64,000 bases of DNA from Platerodrilus igneus (Eukaryota; Arthropoda; Insecta; Coleoptera; Lycidae), in assembly GCA_036346225.1 (NCBI GenBank), contig JARFIW010001456.1, forward strand, positions 496,001-560,000. Direction: 5' to 3'. Both the position numbers and the translations under genes were made by a program. Numbering within the stretch: position 1 is the first letter of the stretch; each line of letters opens with the position of its first letter. Shown one piece after another: positions 35,883 to 47,573 of this stretch. The notes under the pieces are model-generated. The model ran no database searches and was not told where the DNA came from. It was given only the letters and a program-made list of their open reading frames with translations.

Positions 35883-38686
35883 ATGGCCACCAGAATCGAG
35901 CGAATTTTGCTTGCCACTAAGAAAATCATAAAGTCTGTAACGAGCAGTGCACCTTCTGGTTTATTGTTACAACAAAATATGACCAGTACAATAAATGAAT
36001 TTGCTTTAGCCTAAGATGTTTTAGAAGAATCCACCAGGGGGGCAGGAATGCCAGAAGCGAAATTAGTAATAAAACAAAAGGAACCTACAGTTTCTTCTCA
36101 AAACATAAATGATCAACAACACTTTTTTGAGTAGTCAGACGAGGAAAGCGATCCATTTGAAGGTTCAGATGATTCCTATAGGCCTATGGATACTCAGGAT
36201 AGTAACAACGAGGTTAGCGATGAAGACATTTCATCAAACCAGAACTCCAGTGAATTTACATGAGAGTATAACACATGTAACTACTTAGGGTCCTTGTGGA
36301 AATATCTCTAACAATTTTCCATTTTCTGATACTCCACAACTAAATCAGGTTGATGTTTCCAATCCATACAAAATTTATCAGGAGTTTATAGACAATAATA
36401 TCCTTGAATTAATAGCAGACGAGACAAATAGGTACGCATTACAATATATTCAAAGTCATGATCTTTCCCGACGATCACTTGTCCGTCAGTGAAGAGACAC
36501 AGACAGGGATGAACTTTGAAAGTTTTTTGGCATTTTGATGTTAATGGGCATAAATCATCTAAGATGCATCTCTATTGGTCCAAAAATAAAATGTATGCAA
36601 ATGACGACATACAGAGAAACGTGACCGATTTGACTTGCTGCTATAGTTTTTCATTTTTCAAATAACACTACTTCTCAAAATACTGACAGGTTAACTAAAA
36701 TTAGAAATATTTTAGATCGAATTAATAATTAATAAACAATTATCAGAGGATTCTAAAGACTATCAAAGAGGTGATTATCGATGAGACCATGGTGCCCTGG
36801 AGAGGCCAACTTGTCTTCCGGCAATATCTTCCAGCAAAATCACATAAGTATGGGATTAAAGTATATAAGATGTGCACACCTGAAGGATACACATACAATT
36901 TCAGCATATATTGTGGTAAAAATGAGGGCAGGCAAGAACATGTCGGTGAACATGAGCACACTTTCGATGTAACGGTAAGGGTAATGGACCGGTTTGTTGA
37001 AGGAAGGGAGAATCTTGTACATTGATAATTTTTACAATAGTGTAAAATTAGCCGAATACCTTCTACAAAACAATACCTACGTATGTGGCACTTTGAGGAG
37101 TAATAGGAAAGATGCTCCAAATGAAGTATGTCAAAAAACTCAAGGAAGGTGAAATATATGGGAAGGAAAATAACAAAGGGGTACGAGTTTTCAAGCGGCA
37201 AGGCAAAAGATCAGTCTTCATGCTAAGCACTTTGCCTCAACATATCGACGCTTGAAAGGCAAATCCACTGAAGCTACTTTTTAACAGTTTTGCTACAGGA
37301 CGGTTAATAAGGTTCTTTCCTTAAAAAAAATTCTAACATTTTATTGCGCTGATTATTATCGATAAAAGTTTGAATACCGTTAATAGAACTGTATTACGCT
37401 TAAGTCTTACGAATACGGTAAATGCATCTTATTGGGTTGTGAAGATAGATGGCGCTTAATTTAAATAAACAGTCTTTTGCAGCGCGAGAAAGTAAATTAA
37501 TTTGTATTTCAAAAATGTGATTGCATAAGTAATTGAAGCAACAGATAATATTTTTTTTGAGTGGAGTAAAATACATTAAAAAAGAAAATCAACTTTAATT
37601 AAATCATTGGAACATGGTATAATGAAGGTATAATCACAAAAATGGAAATAGTAAATAGTAAATAGCTTGTTCCGAAACACGCTAACCAAAATTTGAAAGT
37701 ACATTAATCGTTCTTATAATGCATTGTAAATGTAATGGAAGTGTAGTAAAATATAACTTAAGCACCAAAGTAGAGCATTTTAATTGTAAAACAAAACAGT
37801 TGAAGTCACCATTTTGTTGTATTTAGGCGAGGTAAAACAACTTATTCATCGTTGTTCAGCCACGAGCGAACTTGAAAAATACCTTAAGCGTTCACAAACT
37901 CGGTATGCAAATACTTTAAGAGACACTTTCTTCGCAAAACGAAGAATAGGTGTTGCTTAGACTAAGACCTCTTAAAAATTATAGTAAATAATCGGACCAC
38001 TTAAGCGCCATAAAGTATCAAATAATCGAACAAGGCCGAGTCGATTTTATAGCAAAAAAATATCTGAACCGATGTGTGTAAATAACTCATTTTACGTGTA
38101 TATGTCGCTTAAGTTAATTTGCTTTTCTACCGTCGATATGGATGAGTTAGTTCCTACTGGTTTACAAAACAGGAGTGGTCAAGATGTAGTAAAACCGAGA
38201 TCTATTATAGATTACAATAAGACTAAAAAGGGAGTAAACGTTTCGGATCAAATGTCTTAATATTACACTTGTTTTCGGAAAATTATCAAGTGGTATAAGA
38301 AGTCTGTCTTTGAAATCATTCTCTGAACCAGTGTAGTTAATTCGTGGGTAGTGTATAATAAAAATAACAAAAAACAGCTGGACATTTTACAATTCAGAGA
38401 ACAACTTATAAACAAACTACTTGATTATGAAGGCACAGAAGTAGAAAACCACCAAAATGTACAAGAAAACTAAAGAGGGAGGAGAAAGACGAGTCACAAA
38501 TTGAAGAGGTTTGAGGGAAACGTAAGACAAAATCGTAAAAAATGCTTTTCATGCTATGAGGTAATACAAAGGGACAGAAGTACTAAAGAGGCAAGAGCAA
38601 AGACTAAGCGAATAATGACCTACTGTGACAGCTGCGACGGCAATCCACCAATGTGTTTGAACTGTTTCAATATGAAACATATCTAG
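35883..38686 (+). pseudogene. piggyBac transposase, stops plus an 849-bp insertion
   Basis: The first frame has an acidic N-terminus (SDEESDPFEG) interrupted by stops near 36012 and 36131. The conserved N-terminal domain (KIYQEFIDNNILELIADETN, LMLMGINHLR) is at 36366-36560. The catalytic core starts IIDETMVPWRGQLVFRQY (36774 on), with an Asp in the IDE position, then KSHKYGIKVYKMC, YIDNFYNSVKLAEYL (second Asp region, about 37020) and, after the insertion, KPRSIIDYNKTKKGVNVSDQM (38195 on). The C-terminal cysteine-rich domain is complete: CFSCYEVIQRDR, AKTKRIMTYCDSC, CLNCFNMKH (38501-38686). Several stops and frame changes (for example near 36262 and 38257) make it inactive. Family proteins excise and reinsert the element at TTAA. 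Confidence 0.93.
37278..38126. mobile_element. 849-bp insertion in the piggyBac gene, TSD CTAC
   Basis: CTAC occurs at 37274-37277 and 38127-38130. Removing the insert and one CTAC joins STEAT to VDMDELVPTG in frame, so the borders are firm. The insert has no open frame over 60 codons of its own and no clear inverted ends. On the minus strand it begins AAAAGCAAATTAAC and ends GTTAAAAA, so a short retroposed element with a tiny A-tail is one possibility. Family unknown. Confidence 0.8.
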
Positions 38687-39042
38687 TTTTTACTTTTGTT
38701 TCATAGTATTTGTTATTTTTTATTATTAGTTTGATGATTAGTTATAAGACGAATTTCAAGTTTGAATAACTTCCATAATTTAGGTTTCAATTTATCTTTC
38801 AATGATTTCATTTGATCAGAAAAAATTTTTATTGAAAAATGTTGCAATAATCTATTGCAATCCATAAAAAAAGTTCGATCTTAAAACGGGTGTGCAACGG
38901 GTGTCACATGATCTTTACTTCTAGCCTTAATATAATATAAAAGTCTTACATGTAGCCATTGAGTTTATATCAAACATTATAACTTGACATAGCATGCGCC
39001 AAATATGGTACATGCCGGCTGATGGTTATAATCAGAATGTAC

Positions 39043-39058
39043 GTACCACCTGTGGTAC
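39043..39058. repeat. Near-palindrome inside the right piggyBac end
   Basis: GTACCACCTGTGGTAC, with arms of 7 bases around a 2-base centre; it mirrors the palindrome near the left end. Confidence 0.8.
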
Positions 39059-39189
39059 ACAACGTAGCGAACGTGTTAAATGTAACACCAAAAAAGTCCA
39101 CTTGTGAGGATAATACATTACCAGTATTGCTCAATCTTGTAATTGTGGAATTTAGTCAATAGTTTGTTCTATGCTGAGGAACATGAAAA

Positions 39190-40378
39190 AGAGTTTGAAA
39201 CCTCTTTAACGAGGAGTCACATGAAAGCATACCTGTTGAAGAATCTCCCTAGAGTCAATACATGAGTTAATTATTTTGAACAATAATAATGTCATTTCTT
39301 TCCCTTCTAGTTTGTAAAGTACTCATGTTTAAAACTTTTATGGCGTCGTCATATGTCAAACCATCCACAGGTATATTCAACTTAAAGAGTAAATATTTTA
39401 CAATTTTTTTTTTAATCTTCTCAATCTGGGATATTTGGTTTTGATAATAGGAATACCAGACTGGTGAATTATTTTATCAAGTATGGTTCAAACCAACTTG
39501 AATATGGTGTTTTTATAGCTAATACATTTTTGAGATCAACACAATTTCTTTTTATGAATCCATTCATTTTATAAGATATATTAGTTATACTGTTAACAAG
39601 TTTGTTAAATCTCAAGGAAGAATCACAAATTACTCCCAAGGCTGTTATTGACCGAACCACATCCATATTCACATTATTTATTTTATAATCAAATCTTTCT
39701 GGCTGATGACATCTACTGAACGTGAAGCAATTACACTTTTTTATATTCAAATACATTCCATTTTTTTGCACCAGTATAAGATTGCATCAATATCTTCTTG
39801 TTATTTTAGACTATCTTTTACTGTACTAATATTTCGGTAAAGCTTTAAATCGTCAGCATACAATAGGTAATTAGAGTTTCTAATTGTTTATCTAATTTCA
39901 TTAATAAAAATAACAAAAAGCAAGGGTCCAAGATGTGATCCTTGCGGAACACCTGAGGACACATAAATTTCTTCAGAAGTGTATCCATTTATTCAACTAC
40001 TTGCTTTCTGCCAGAAAGATAAGTTCTCGGCCATTCAAATAAACTTCCTTCTATCTCTAGTTGCATAAGTTTCGCAATTAAAATGTCATGATTTACTCTA
40101 TCAAATGCTTTGGAAAAGTCCATATAAATGGAGTCCACTTGAAACCCATTCTCTAATGTTGATGAGATAAAGTCTATAATTAGATTGCTTATAGTTGATC
40201 TTCCAGCTATAAATCCATGCTGCTGATTTGGAATTAACAGTCTTAGTGTTGAAGATAATATTTCAGTAGTCAGACTTTCAGATATCTTAGGAATACAACT
40301 AAGTACAGATATTGACCTGTAATTATCGATTAAATTTTTCTTACCTGATTTATACACCAGAGTTACATAACTAAGCTT
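39190..40378 (-). pseudogene. LINE C: reverse transcriptase fragment
   Basis: Minus strand from 40378. Blocks: VYKSGKKNLIDNYRSISVLS, QHGFIAGRSTISNLIIDF, SIYMDFSKAFDRVNHDIL (first catalytic Asp), then GVPQGSHLGP-like sequence around 39930, a degenerate ADDLKL segment near 39850, and LNIKKCNCFTFSR and ALGVICDSSLRFNKL at 39640-39750. The remaining C-terminal part reads on to about 39190 with frame changes. It is closer to Jockey/RTE-like RTs than to LINE A. The 5' side ends sharply at 40378. Confidence 0.85.
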
Positions 40379-41694
40379 TCAGAAATAGGGTATGTGGCGT
40401 TTTTCCAATGATAACGTAACGAGTAACCAAAGAGGATAGTATCGACTACCCAAGCACATGTAACATTATATTGAAATGTTAATGTGTTAACAGATTATTT
40501 AATTGAATTTCAGTAACTTTGAAACATGTTTAATTTGCTCTGTATTTATTCGCATTGAATTACAAGTCTAATGCGCCAAGCGTGCCTTTTTCTTTATTAA
40601 TGTTCCATATAGTACATAATGCAACGCTTCGTTTTAATAATCTTCTTGTAGTAAAATATCTGTGTGACATAAAGTTATTTCGTTGAGCATCTCTAGCAAT
40701 CTTGTCGCTTTCGTATTTCCCCACCTCTAACCGTGAGTCTTTGAATCGTTGCTATCATTCGGTTCTAGTTTGGTTCGTTAGTCGCAGCCTAGTTATCAAT
40801 TCATCAAGATGTTTTCCAGACAAGAGGCTTGCGACCTTCGATTAAGTTATTTGTGTGAGTGGTTCAAGTCATGGTAGACTTGAATAGATTTCAATAACTT
40901 CTACTAACGGTTTGTAATTTATACATTTTACGAACTTAATTTAATTTTGTTTCATTTATTTAGCGCGTCTACGAAAAACAATAGAGACGTACAAATTGCA
41001 GACATGTGGTCGTTATTGCTGTTATCCTAAGTTTGAAATGGCTTATAGTATTGTTTGGAACTGATGGAATTTCTGTTCGGATTTGTCTAGGAAAATCAGA
41101 TGCAGTTTGGTTCGTTATTAAATTTAAGAAATTTTGCATGTGTTTAGAATGTCGTTAGTCTTTGATAAACAGACGGTCATATAAAAAACACGAAATTTGC
41201 TATCATGTTTATGACCATATGACCTGTTTCACTTTCGACTATTGTTAAACTGGTTTTACAAACTGTAGAAAGAAATTTTTGTTAGGTTAGGTTCATATAT
41301 TTGTAAGCTTTGTTCCATTTGAACTTCAGATAAATTTCAAGGTATATTTTCGACGTTATACTTTTTTGTGATGTAGCAACATTTGACAGATGTTTGCCGT
41401 GAAAGCAGATGTTTCGTACAGCTTTCCTAAAATTCAAATTAAACATTCTTCAATCTTGAAATTAGCTTTTATTCACAGATAAATTATAAAAACTAAGTAT
41501 AAAAATTTAAATTCGTTTAGCGACAATTGCAAAGTGTTTGCATTTGTATTCATACAAAATTTTGAGGTTATGAAAACTTATATACTTAATACAAAAAGTA
41601 CTTGATAAGTAATAGCAGTGAACTTTTGTTTATTCTTAAGTTGTTATGTACATGGAAGTTTATTTCACTTCATTGCAAAATTTAAATGCACGCT
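40379..41694. other. 1.3 kb without recognisable genes between two LINE C fragments
   Basis: Non-coding and AT-rich. It separates an RT fragment and an endonuclease fragment of the same orientation, so it could be an insertion into one LINE or the DNA between two separate fragments. I found no inverted or direct terminal repeats. Confidence 0.4.
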
Positions 41695-42043
41695 GCGTAA
41701 TAATTATGAAACTGTAATCTACCTGATAATATCTGCCCAGAGTTCGGCAAGTCATTAATTTGAAACATATTTAAAACTGCATAGATGTTATAAATAATTT
41801 CACTATTAAGTGATGGCATCCCAATTTTAGCCGATATTCCATAGTCATCATTTTGCCACCTAATTACGTTAGGCAAATTGAAATCGCCAAATACATATTT
41901 GGGTATATCAGGATGGCAATCAAAAACATGTTCTATGTTTAACGAGTGATTTTCATAAACAATATTAGAATGTGGAGGTATATAAACACCGCCAATAAGT
42001 ATTGAGACATTGTTAAATTTCACCATTACATTTATTTGGAAGA
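41695..42043 (-). pseudogene. LINE endonuclease fragment (APE type)
   Basis: Minus strand from about 42043: VKFNNVSILIGGVYIPPHSN, then IPKYVFGDFNLPNVIRW, with the Y.PP and GDFN blocks of LINE endonucleases, ending at INDLPNSGQIL near 41720 where similarity stops. It has the same orientation as the RT fragment at 39190-40378 and may come from the same LINE. It abuts the LDFAEN gene remnant at 42044-42048. Confidence 0.8.
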
Positions 42044-42047
42044 AGCT

Positions 42048-44183
42048 GTAGTGATCCTCTAAATATTCATAAAAAGTCTATACGAAGTGGTTTAAGGGAA
42101 ATTTTGCGTGAACATTTACAAAGCAAAATATTCCGGTTAATTTAATCCCTGGCCAATCACTTTGTCCTACATGTAATAAAAAAATATTTAGCTTAGTTAT
42201 AGAAGAAAAAGATAGTGACAGTGATCAAGATTATCAATCCGAAACAGACCTTGAAAAATCCTTTGTTGGCATGAAACTAGTTTAAATATGGTGGATACAG
42301 CAATTGCAAATCTTTGAATTTATCTCCTGTCTCCAAAATAATAAAACCGAGTAAAACGAAACATCAAAGAGCATTAAAAACCAAAACAGAAATAATAAGT
42401 TTAGCCGTCAAAAGAAAATTGACTTTTTCTTTCATCGAGAGTGTCATTTATGAAGAGGAAAAAGATGATTTGTCAAATGAGTACAATAAACTTATCAAGC
42501 AGTTATAAGACAAATGTAAATTGGCTAAAAATGAAGACAAAATAAAGATCAGAAGTCTTTTACCAAGTTCTTGGTCTATGCAAAGGGTATGTGATGAATT
42601 TAATGTAACGGATTATCCAGTACGGTTATCACAGAGCTTAATGAAAACCAAAGGTGTGTTACCAGATTTAAAAAAGGATGGCAACAAATTAAGTGATAAA
42701 TTGTTAGTGATGTCATTCAGTTGGGGAACAAGGAATGTGTATCATTAAGTCACAAAGTTTACAAACAAAAGAGACTAATATTGTTTACTTTAAATGAGTT
42801 ATTTGTTAGCTTTAAACAAAAATACCCTAATCATAAAATTGATAGGTCAGCTTTTTGCACATTAAGGACTAAGTGGTGTGTATTGCGTGAATCAGCTAGT
42901 ACTCACAATGTATGTGTATGTAAATACCTCCAGAAAGTAAAACTTATGGTTGCAGGATCAAAACTTAACACAAAATACAAAGATTTAATTGATTTACTAG
43001 TTTGTTACTCTCAGAATAGTGACTGTATACTTGATAATTGTGAGTTCTGCCCATGAAAGGAATTTCTTCTTGAGCTTTTAACCACTGAAACATACGATTT
43101 TTCTGATGATGTGGCAGTGGGTTAGCACTGATCGAACAGAGCTAATCACTAGGGTTATGCCTATTGATGATTATCCTGAGGTCTTAGTTGAAAAGCTGTT
43201 AACATTAAAGAAACATAATTTCATTTCAAAAGCTCAGTCCCAATATTTGAAAGAACTCAAGGAATACTTATCAAAAGATGTATGTATAATGCTACTTGAT
43301 TTTGCTGAGAACTTCGCATTTGTCATACTAGATGAAATTCAAAGTTTTTATTGGTCCAATTCACAAGTTTACATGTTATAAGTGACAACTTGAACCACAA
43401 TACTGCTACTGTACACACTTTTCAAAAATACTTTGTTTAAGAAGTTAAGAAAGTAGCACCAGAAGTAAAAACAATAATGTATTTAGTGATGGTGTTAGCA
43501 GCCAGTATAAAAACAAAAAAAAAATTAAGCAATATTAGCCACCACAAAGCTGATTTTTTTTATCTTGAAGTTCGGTGGAACTTTTTGCTTCTTTACATGG
43601 GAAGAATGCTTGTGATGATGGAATTGGTGGTTCTACAAAACGAGCTGTGACCAGTGCTAGCTTATAGCGAACATAATAATCAGATTTTAACGACCTAGGC
43701 AATGTGCAGGTTTTGTCGTGATAATGTACCAGGCGTACATTTTATCTATATAACATCATAAGAAGTTGAATAAAACAGAATGAAATTTCAGAAGAGGTTT
43801 GATACAAACATACCAATGCCACAGACATCTTTTCATAGATTTGTACCGCTGAGTCAAACACGTATTAGATATTATGTGTACTCAGAATCCGAAAAGTTTA
43901 CTGACTGCAGCAGCATTTCAGTATTGCATTTATGACATTAAATAGTGGATCGGAAGAATTGAAGAAACAGCGGAGGAAAACAACGACCTTTTTATTTACT
44001 TTTTTCTCCACATGGTCCAAGAACCTCTTTCAAGCCTCTAATGATAACAAAGTGTGGTTGCCAATCAGTAGGGTCCTACGGAAACTTACGCCGACAGAAT
44101 TAACAATTGCTACAAGTCGTACCTTCAATATCGGTGAAAAACTATGTACAGCGATTAGTCAACTTTTTACAACAATTTGTTAA
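42048..44183 (+). pseudogene. LDFAEN-family transposase-like gene, N-terminus missing
   Basis: A multi-frame remnant of one long gene. In order: CSDPLNIHKKSI, LCPTCNKKIF (zinc knuckle), an acidic stretch, NEDKIKIRSLLPSSWSMQRV with EFNVTDYPVR (HTH-like), QKRLILFTLNELFVSFKQKY, CTLRTKWCVL, STHNVCVCKYLQKVKLMVAG, QWVSTDRTELITR, ISKAQSQYLKELKEYL, then IMLLDFAENFAFVILDEIQ (43270-43345), VISDNLNHNTATVHTFQ, SDGVSSQYKN (frameshifted, near 43490), HGKNACDDGIGGSTKRAV, TSFHRFVPLS, and KVWLPISRVLRKLTPTEL before the stop at 44183. From memory these blocks recur in uncharacterised proteins of hydrozoans and insects. LDFAEN, SDG.SSQYKN and HGK.ACD might be the acidic residues of an RNase H-like transposase; that is inference. 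The flank after the stop is repeated at 26 kb, which supports mobility. Confidence 0.75.
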
Positions 44184-44187
44184 GAAC

Positions 44188-44823
44188 AGTTATGAAATGA
44201 CAGTATATAACATAACTATCCTTTGTTAAGATTGGGAATTATAAATAAGTTAAAAAAATGCTTAATTTCACTAAAATGTGTTATTTATAATTTTACTACA
44301 AGAAATGTAATAACTGCACTTTGTAGCACTTCTTGAAATTGCAACGATTTTTAAAAATCAGTAACTCAAAAACTAATCAAGTCTCGGCGATGAAATTTTA
44401 ACAGCTCATTACAACGCAATTAAACGTTTTGCACAAATTTTGAATTTTTTAAGTGTGTCTCTTCTGAGATATTTGAGATTGAAAATACTCCAATTCAAAC
44501 AAATTGCAATATTCAAAGACCCATTAAAAAAGGACGTAACTCTATGACCATAAGGGCTCTATTCTGAAAAAAATGAAAGGTGAGTTTTGGTTCTATCTTT
44601 CAAATTTCTAAATTCAAAAGTGAAGATTTTTGTTTTGAAAACCTTAAACATGCCTTCTTTTTGTTTATTTACAATTAGTAGGCCTAAATATACACTAATA
44701 TAAAATGTTGTACTTTTTGTGCTCTTCAATATGGTTTTTGTTCATACTCAATATCTTAAAAACCAAAGAAGCTATGGGGTTCAACCCAAACCTCTATAAA
44801 TTACAAAAGATGCTAATGCACCT
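44188..44823 (+). mobile_element. 3' non-coding end of the LDFAEN element, first half
   Basis: It starts right after the gene's stop and matches 27531-26090 (minus) apart from the solo LTR there. It ends with ACCT (44820-44823), the left target duplication of the outer LTR. The rest of this end continues at 53591. Confidence 0.85.
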
Positions 44824-45336
44824 TGTTACGTGCCAAAGTGGCACTTTAACATGTATTAGGTTAAGTTTGATGTGCGGAGGTTTCGCGCCATAATTTCAAA
44901 AGACGCGGTGCGCGGAATTTTAAAAGACTAGGCGCGTACTTCCGATACGTCATAGTGAGTTTGCGCAGAGCGCGTGACGCTAGAGGGTTGGACGAATACT
45001 GGACAAAGAGTGGGGAAAAGTGGTGAGAGTTTTCTGTTAGACGCTTTAACGTGGCTGTTTGCCTTTGATCTTCAAGGAGTGTGGTCGTGTCAGGTATCGT
45101 ATCGTGCTTAGCTTTACCTATGTAGTTTCTTGCTTACTTTTTTTTGTTTGTCGACCTTTACCTGTTTTTTCCCGTCATTCCCTACATAGGTAGGTGCCAA
45201 TTTGAGAGCCACCGAGGCGAAACGTACTGCACGACCCTAGACGAGTCGGATGTCCATGTTCCGCTGAAGCACCGGAGTCACCATCTTTATTTACCGCAAC
45301 AGGGCTTTGAGTAGCCTGATGGACTTCCATAGAGGC
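44824..45336 (+). repeat. Outer LTR, first half (TGTTACGTGCC family, TSD ACCT)
   Basis: This is the left part of an 840-bp LTR related to, but clearly diverged from, the Gypsy LTRs next to it. It is preceded by ACCT and interrupted at 45336 by the full-length Gypsy, with AGGC (45333-45336) as that element's target duplication. Confidence 0.88.
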
Positions 45337-46152
45337 TGTTACGTGCCAAGGGTCACTTTAACATTGTTTTAGTTTAGGTTAAGTTGTTGTACGGAAGTTT
45401 CCTGCCATATTTTCAAATACGCGAGACGCGGGAACTTTTAAATGGACTAGGCGGTGCTTCCGTATGTAATAATGGTAGTGAGTCGGCGTAGTGCGCTTAT
45501 CCCGGGAGGGTTAGGACAATACTAGACAAGGAGTTGGGGTGACGCGCTGAATCGTGGCCATTTTTGCCTTGGTTCGTGAAGTTATGTGACGTGATTGTCT
45601 GGTAACGTATCTTAGGGTTTTACCTATGTAGTTCCTGCCTTAATTATCTTTTGTTGTCTACCCTCATACCTTTTTCTGTCCGCCCCTTACATAGGTAAGA
45701 ATTTGCTGCCATTAAGGACTATCGAACTTCACGCCTGAGGAGGACTCATGTCTACCTAGCTAGCCGAAGCTGCTCTGCACGCAATTGGTAGTGTCGACGT
45801 TCATCTCTGATTCTTTCGGGAGGAGCCCGACTAGAGTGGTTGGAGGCCTACCGAGTGAAATTGCAGGCGGAAGCAGAATCCCTTATGTAAGTAATCATTT
45901 ACTTATTTTGTGTAAAACGGATTAATTTGTTGTTAAAATGACTCTCGTTTATCTTTAATTGTTTAATTTTTATATGCAAATTATTGTGCAATATCGATGA
46001 CATCATTATTAGGACGCGCCGAAATCCGTATAAAAGTCGGCGCTGCCAACTGTGACAGTGTCTCTTACACCCCGTTACCGGTGTAGTAATTATCGAACTT
46101 TAAATTTTAACCACCGTTTTAATATCGTTATAACTACCGTTCGCGTATAACA
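45337..46152 (+). repeat. 5' LTR of the Gypsy element
   Basis: 816 bp. It contains a potential stem (ACCTATGTA at 45622-45630 with TACATAGGT at 45688-45696), a splice-donor-like GTAAGTAAT at 45887, and a TATA box near the end. Confidence 0.95.
46028..46036 (+). promoter_or_regulatory. TATA box in the 5' LTR
   Basis: GTATAAAAG, about 116 bases before the LTR end and repeated at 53135-53143 in the 3' LTR. Transcription would start near 46060 and leave most of the LTR as U3. TATA function is inferred. Confidence 0.6.
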
Positions 46153-47102
46153 ATTTAGCGCTCCAACGTGGTATTTAGATGGTATTATACCTATGGAATG
46201 TATTAATTAATAATTAAACAAGCTTTTTCATTTAAATCATTTTAACAAATTCATTATCTATGTTACTTAAGATATCTGTGAAGTTTTAATTTCATGTTGG
46301 TACCTTTGAAAAACTCCCCAGAAATATTTTCAGTAATTGACAGATTAGGCTGACAATGTAAACTTTGTTTTTGTAACATGTACATATTATCAAATTGCTA
46401 ACCTATCTATATTAATGTAGTTTTATAATGAAGTTAAACTCCACTTATCTGCAAATATGTGTTATTTATCTAATACTGTGTGTAGTGTCTAAATAAACTC
46501 CAAAGATGTATGGATAACCTCACTTTTTTTTTCTCAAGTAAGTAAAATAAATATTTTAATTGCATTTTTACCTTATATCAGCTAAATATAACCCTTGCCG
46601 TAAATAATAAAAAAACTGTACCTAAGGTTCTCTAGTTTGTTTATAAAAAATTTGTTTCAATCAATTACCTGTAACTATATTTAAATTCGTTTTTAAGGAA
46701 ACTTTATGTTACAAACGTTATTGAAATAAACTGCCTTTTAATATTCTTTTTATGTAACGTTAAAGTATGGATTTTTGTGGTTATTGGTTAAATAATGCAT
46801 TAAATAGCCTCGTTTTATCTGTAAAAAATTTACCTTACCGATGCATTTTCTAAATTGAAGAGTTTTTTTCTTGTAACTTATGAAGGATATATCCCCTTGT
46901 TAAGCATTTACCTTACCTTATGTCTTTAAATACAGTTTATTTACAAAACTACCTATTAAAATATAACTTTTGACGTTTTTAACAAGGTTCCTTCCCTAAA
47001 TACCGTATCGTATTAACTTAAAATAGCTGTAACGTTTATTACTTCCCGAATTATCTAACTATTTTATACCTTATATATCGTATCTCGAATATTTTATTCA
47101 CA
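46153..47102 (+). other. Gypsy leader between LTR and gag
   Basis: A 950-bp AT-rich leader. Directly after the LTR, TTTAGCGCTCCAACGTGG resembles a primer-binding site of the TGGCGCCCAACGTGGGG (tRNA-Lys) type but lacks the leading TGG, so the primer assignment is weak. Confidence 0.5.
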
Positions 47103-47573
47103 ATGAACGTGTCACATTTAAAATCCCTCGAATTGATCTACGAGCTGGAGTGTAGAAATATTATCGCAGCAAGTAATCAAAATGATAGGAGATTTCAGCT
47201 CAGGGCTATTTTGGCTCAGGAATCGAAAGACGTTGCTATCTTAAAGAAACCCGTTGGCGACTGGCCCCTTAACGTATCGGAAATTAAATTATCTTTAGAT
47301 GATATATCGGGTATAATAATTAGAACGGATCCTGCTGCTAGTAATATTGAGTTAGGGAGATTGGCTTCGAGGATAATGCACGTCAAACAACGTGTTGATT
47401 CACTATCTTTATATAACGACGACCAAGCGACTCAATCTAAACAAAGTTTGTTGTCCGAGGTGTTATTGCTTGAAGGGATTGTTCTCGAAAGACTTAATCC
47501 TAATGCAGACGTAGATATATCGTTACCTTTTTCAAATATGTCGGTCCCTTCAAGAAGTGAGGTCAAGAATTAA
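47103..47573 (+). CDS. Gypsy gag N-terminal part
   Basis: 156 codons starting MNVSHLKSLELIYELECRNI. A helical, charged protein without a zinc knuckle, resembling the N-terminal part of insect Gypsy gag. It ends at a TAA that overlaps the next frame by 17 bases; the usual C-terminal nucleocapsid is missing, consistent with a deletion that removed the rest of gag. Gag would form the particle that packages element RNA. Confidence 0.65.
   Translation: MNVSHLKSLELIYELECRNIIAASNQNDRRFQLRAILAQESKDVAILKKPVGDWPLNVSEIKLSLDDISGIIIRTDPAASNIELGRLASRIMHVKQRVDSLSLYNDDQATQSKQSLLSEVLLLEGIVLERLNPNADVDISLPFSNMSVPSRSEVKN

Larger units (their letters stand above)
35511..39075 (+). mobile_element. piggyBac DNA transposon flanked by TTAA
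   Basis: TTAA at 35507-35510 and 39076-39079 brackets inverted ends CGCGTTCGCGACGTAG (left) and, in reverse, CACGTTCGCTACGTTG (right). The inside codes for a piggyBac transposase on the plus strand. Just inside each end are palindromes built on CCACC/GGTGG (35575-35600 left, 39043-39058 right). An 849-bp foreign insertion splits the coding region at 37278-38126. TTAA-specific, precise excision is the established property of the family. Confidence 0.93.

Noticed and set aside
36743..37201. 152-codon minus-strand frame
   Set aside because: Antisense shadow of the piggyBac catalytic core.
41280..41300. GTTAGGTTAGG, like insect telomere repeats
   Set aside because: Only two units; not an array.
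46153..46172. Clear tRNA-Lys primer-binding site after the Gypsy 5' LTR
   Set aside because: Only partly similar to the expected sequence and lacks the leading TGG, so not called as a separate feature.
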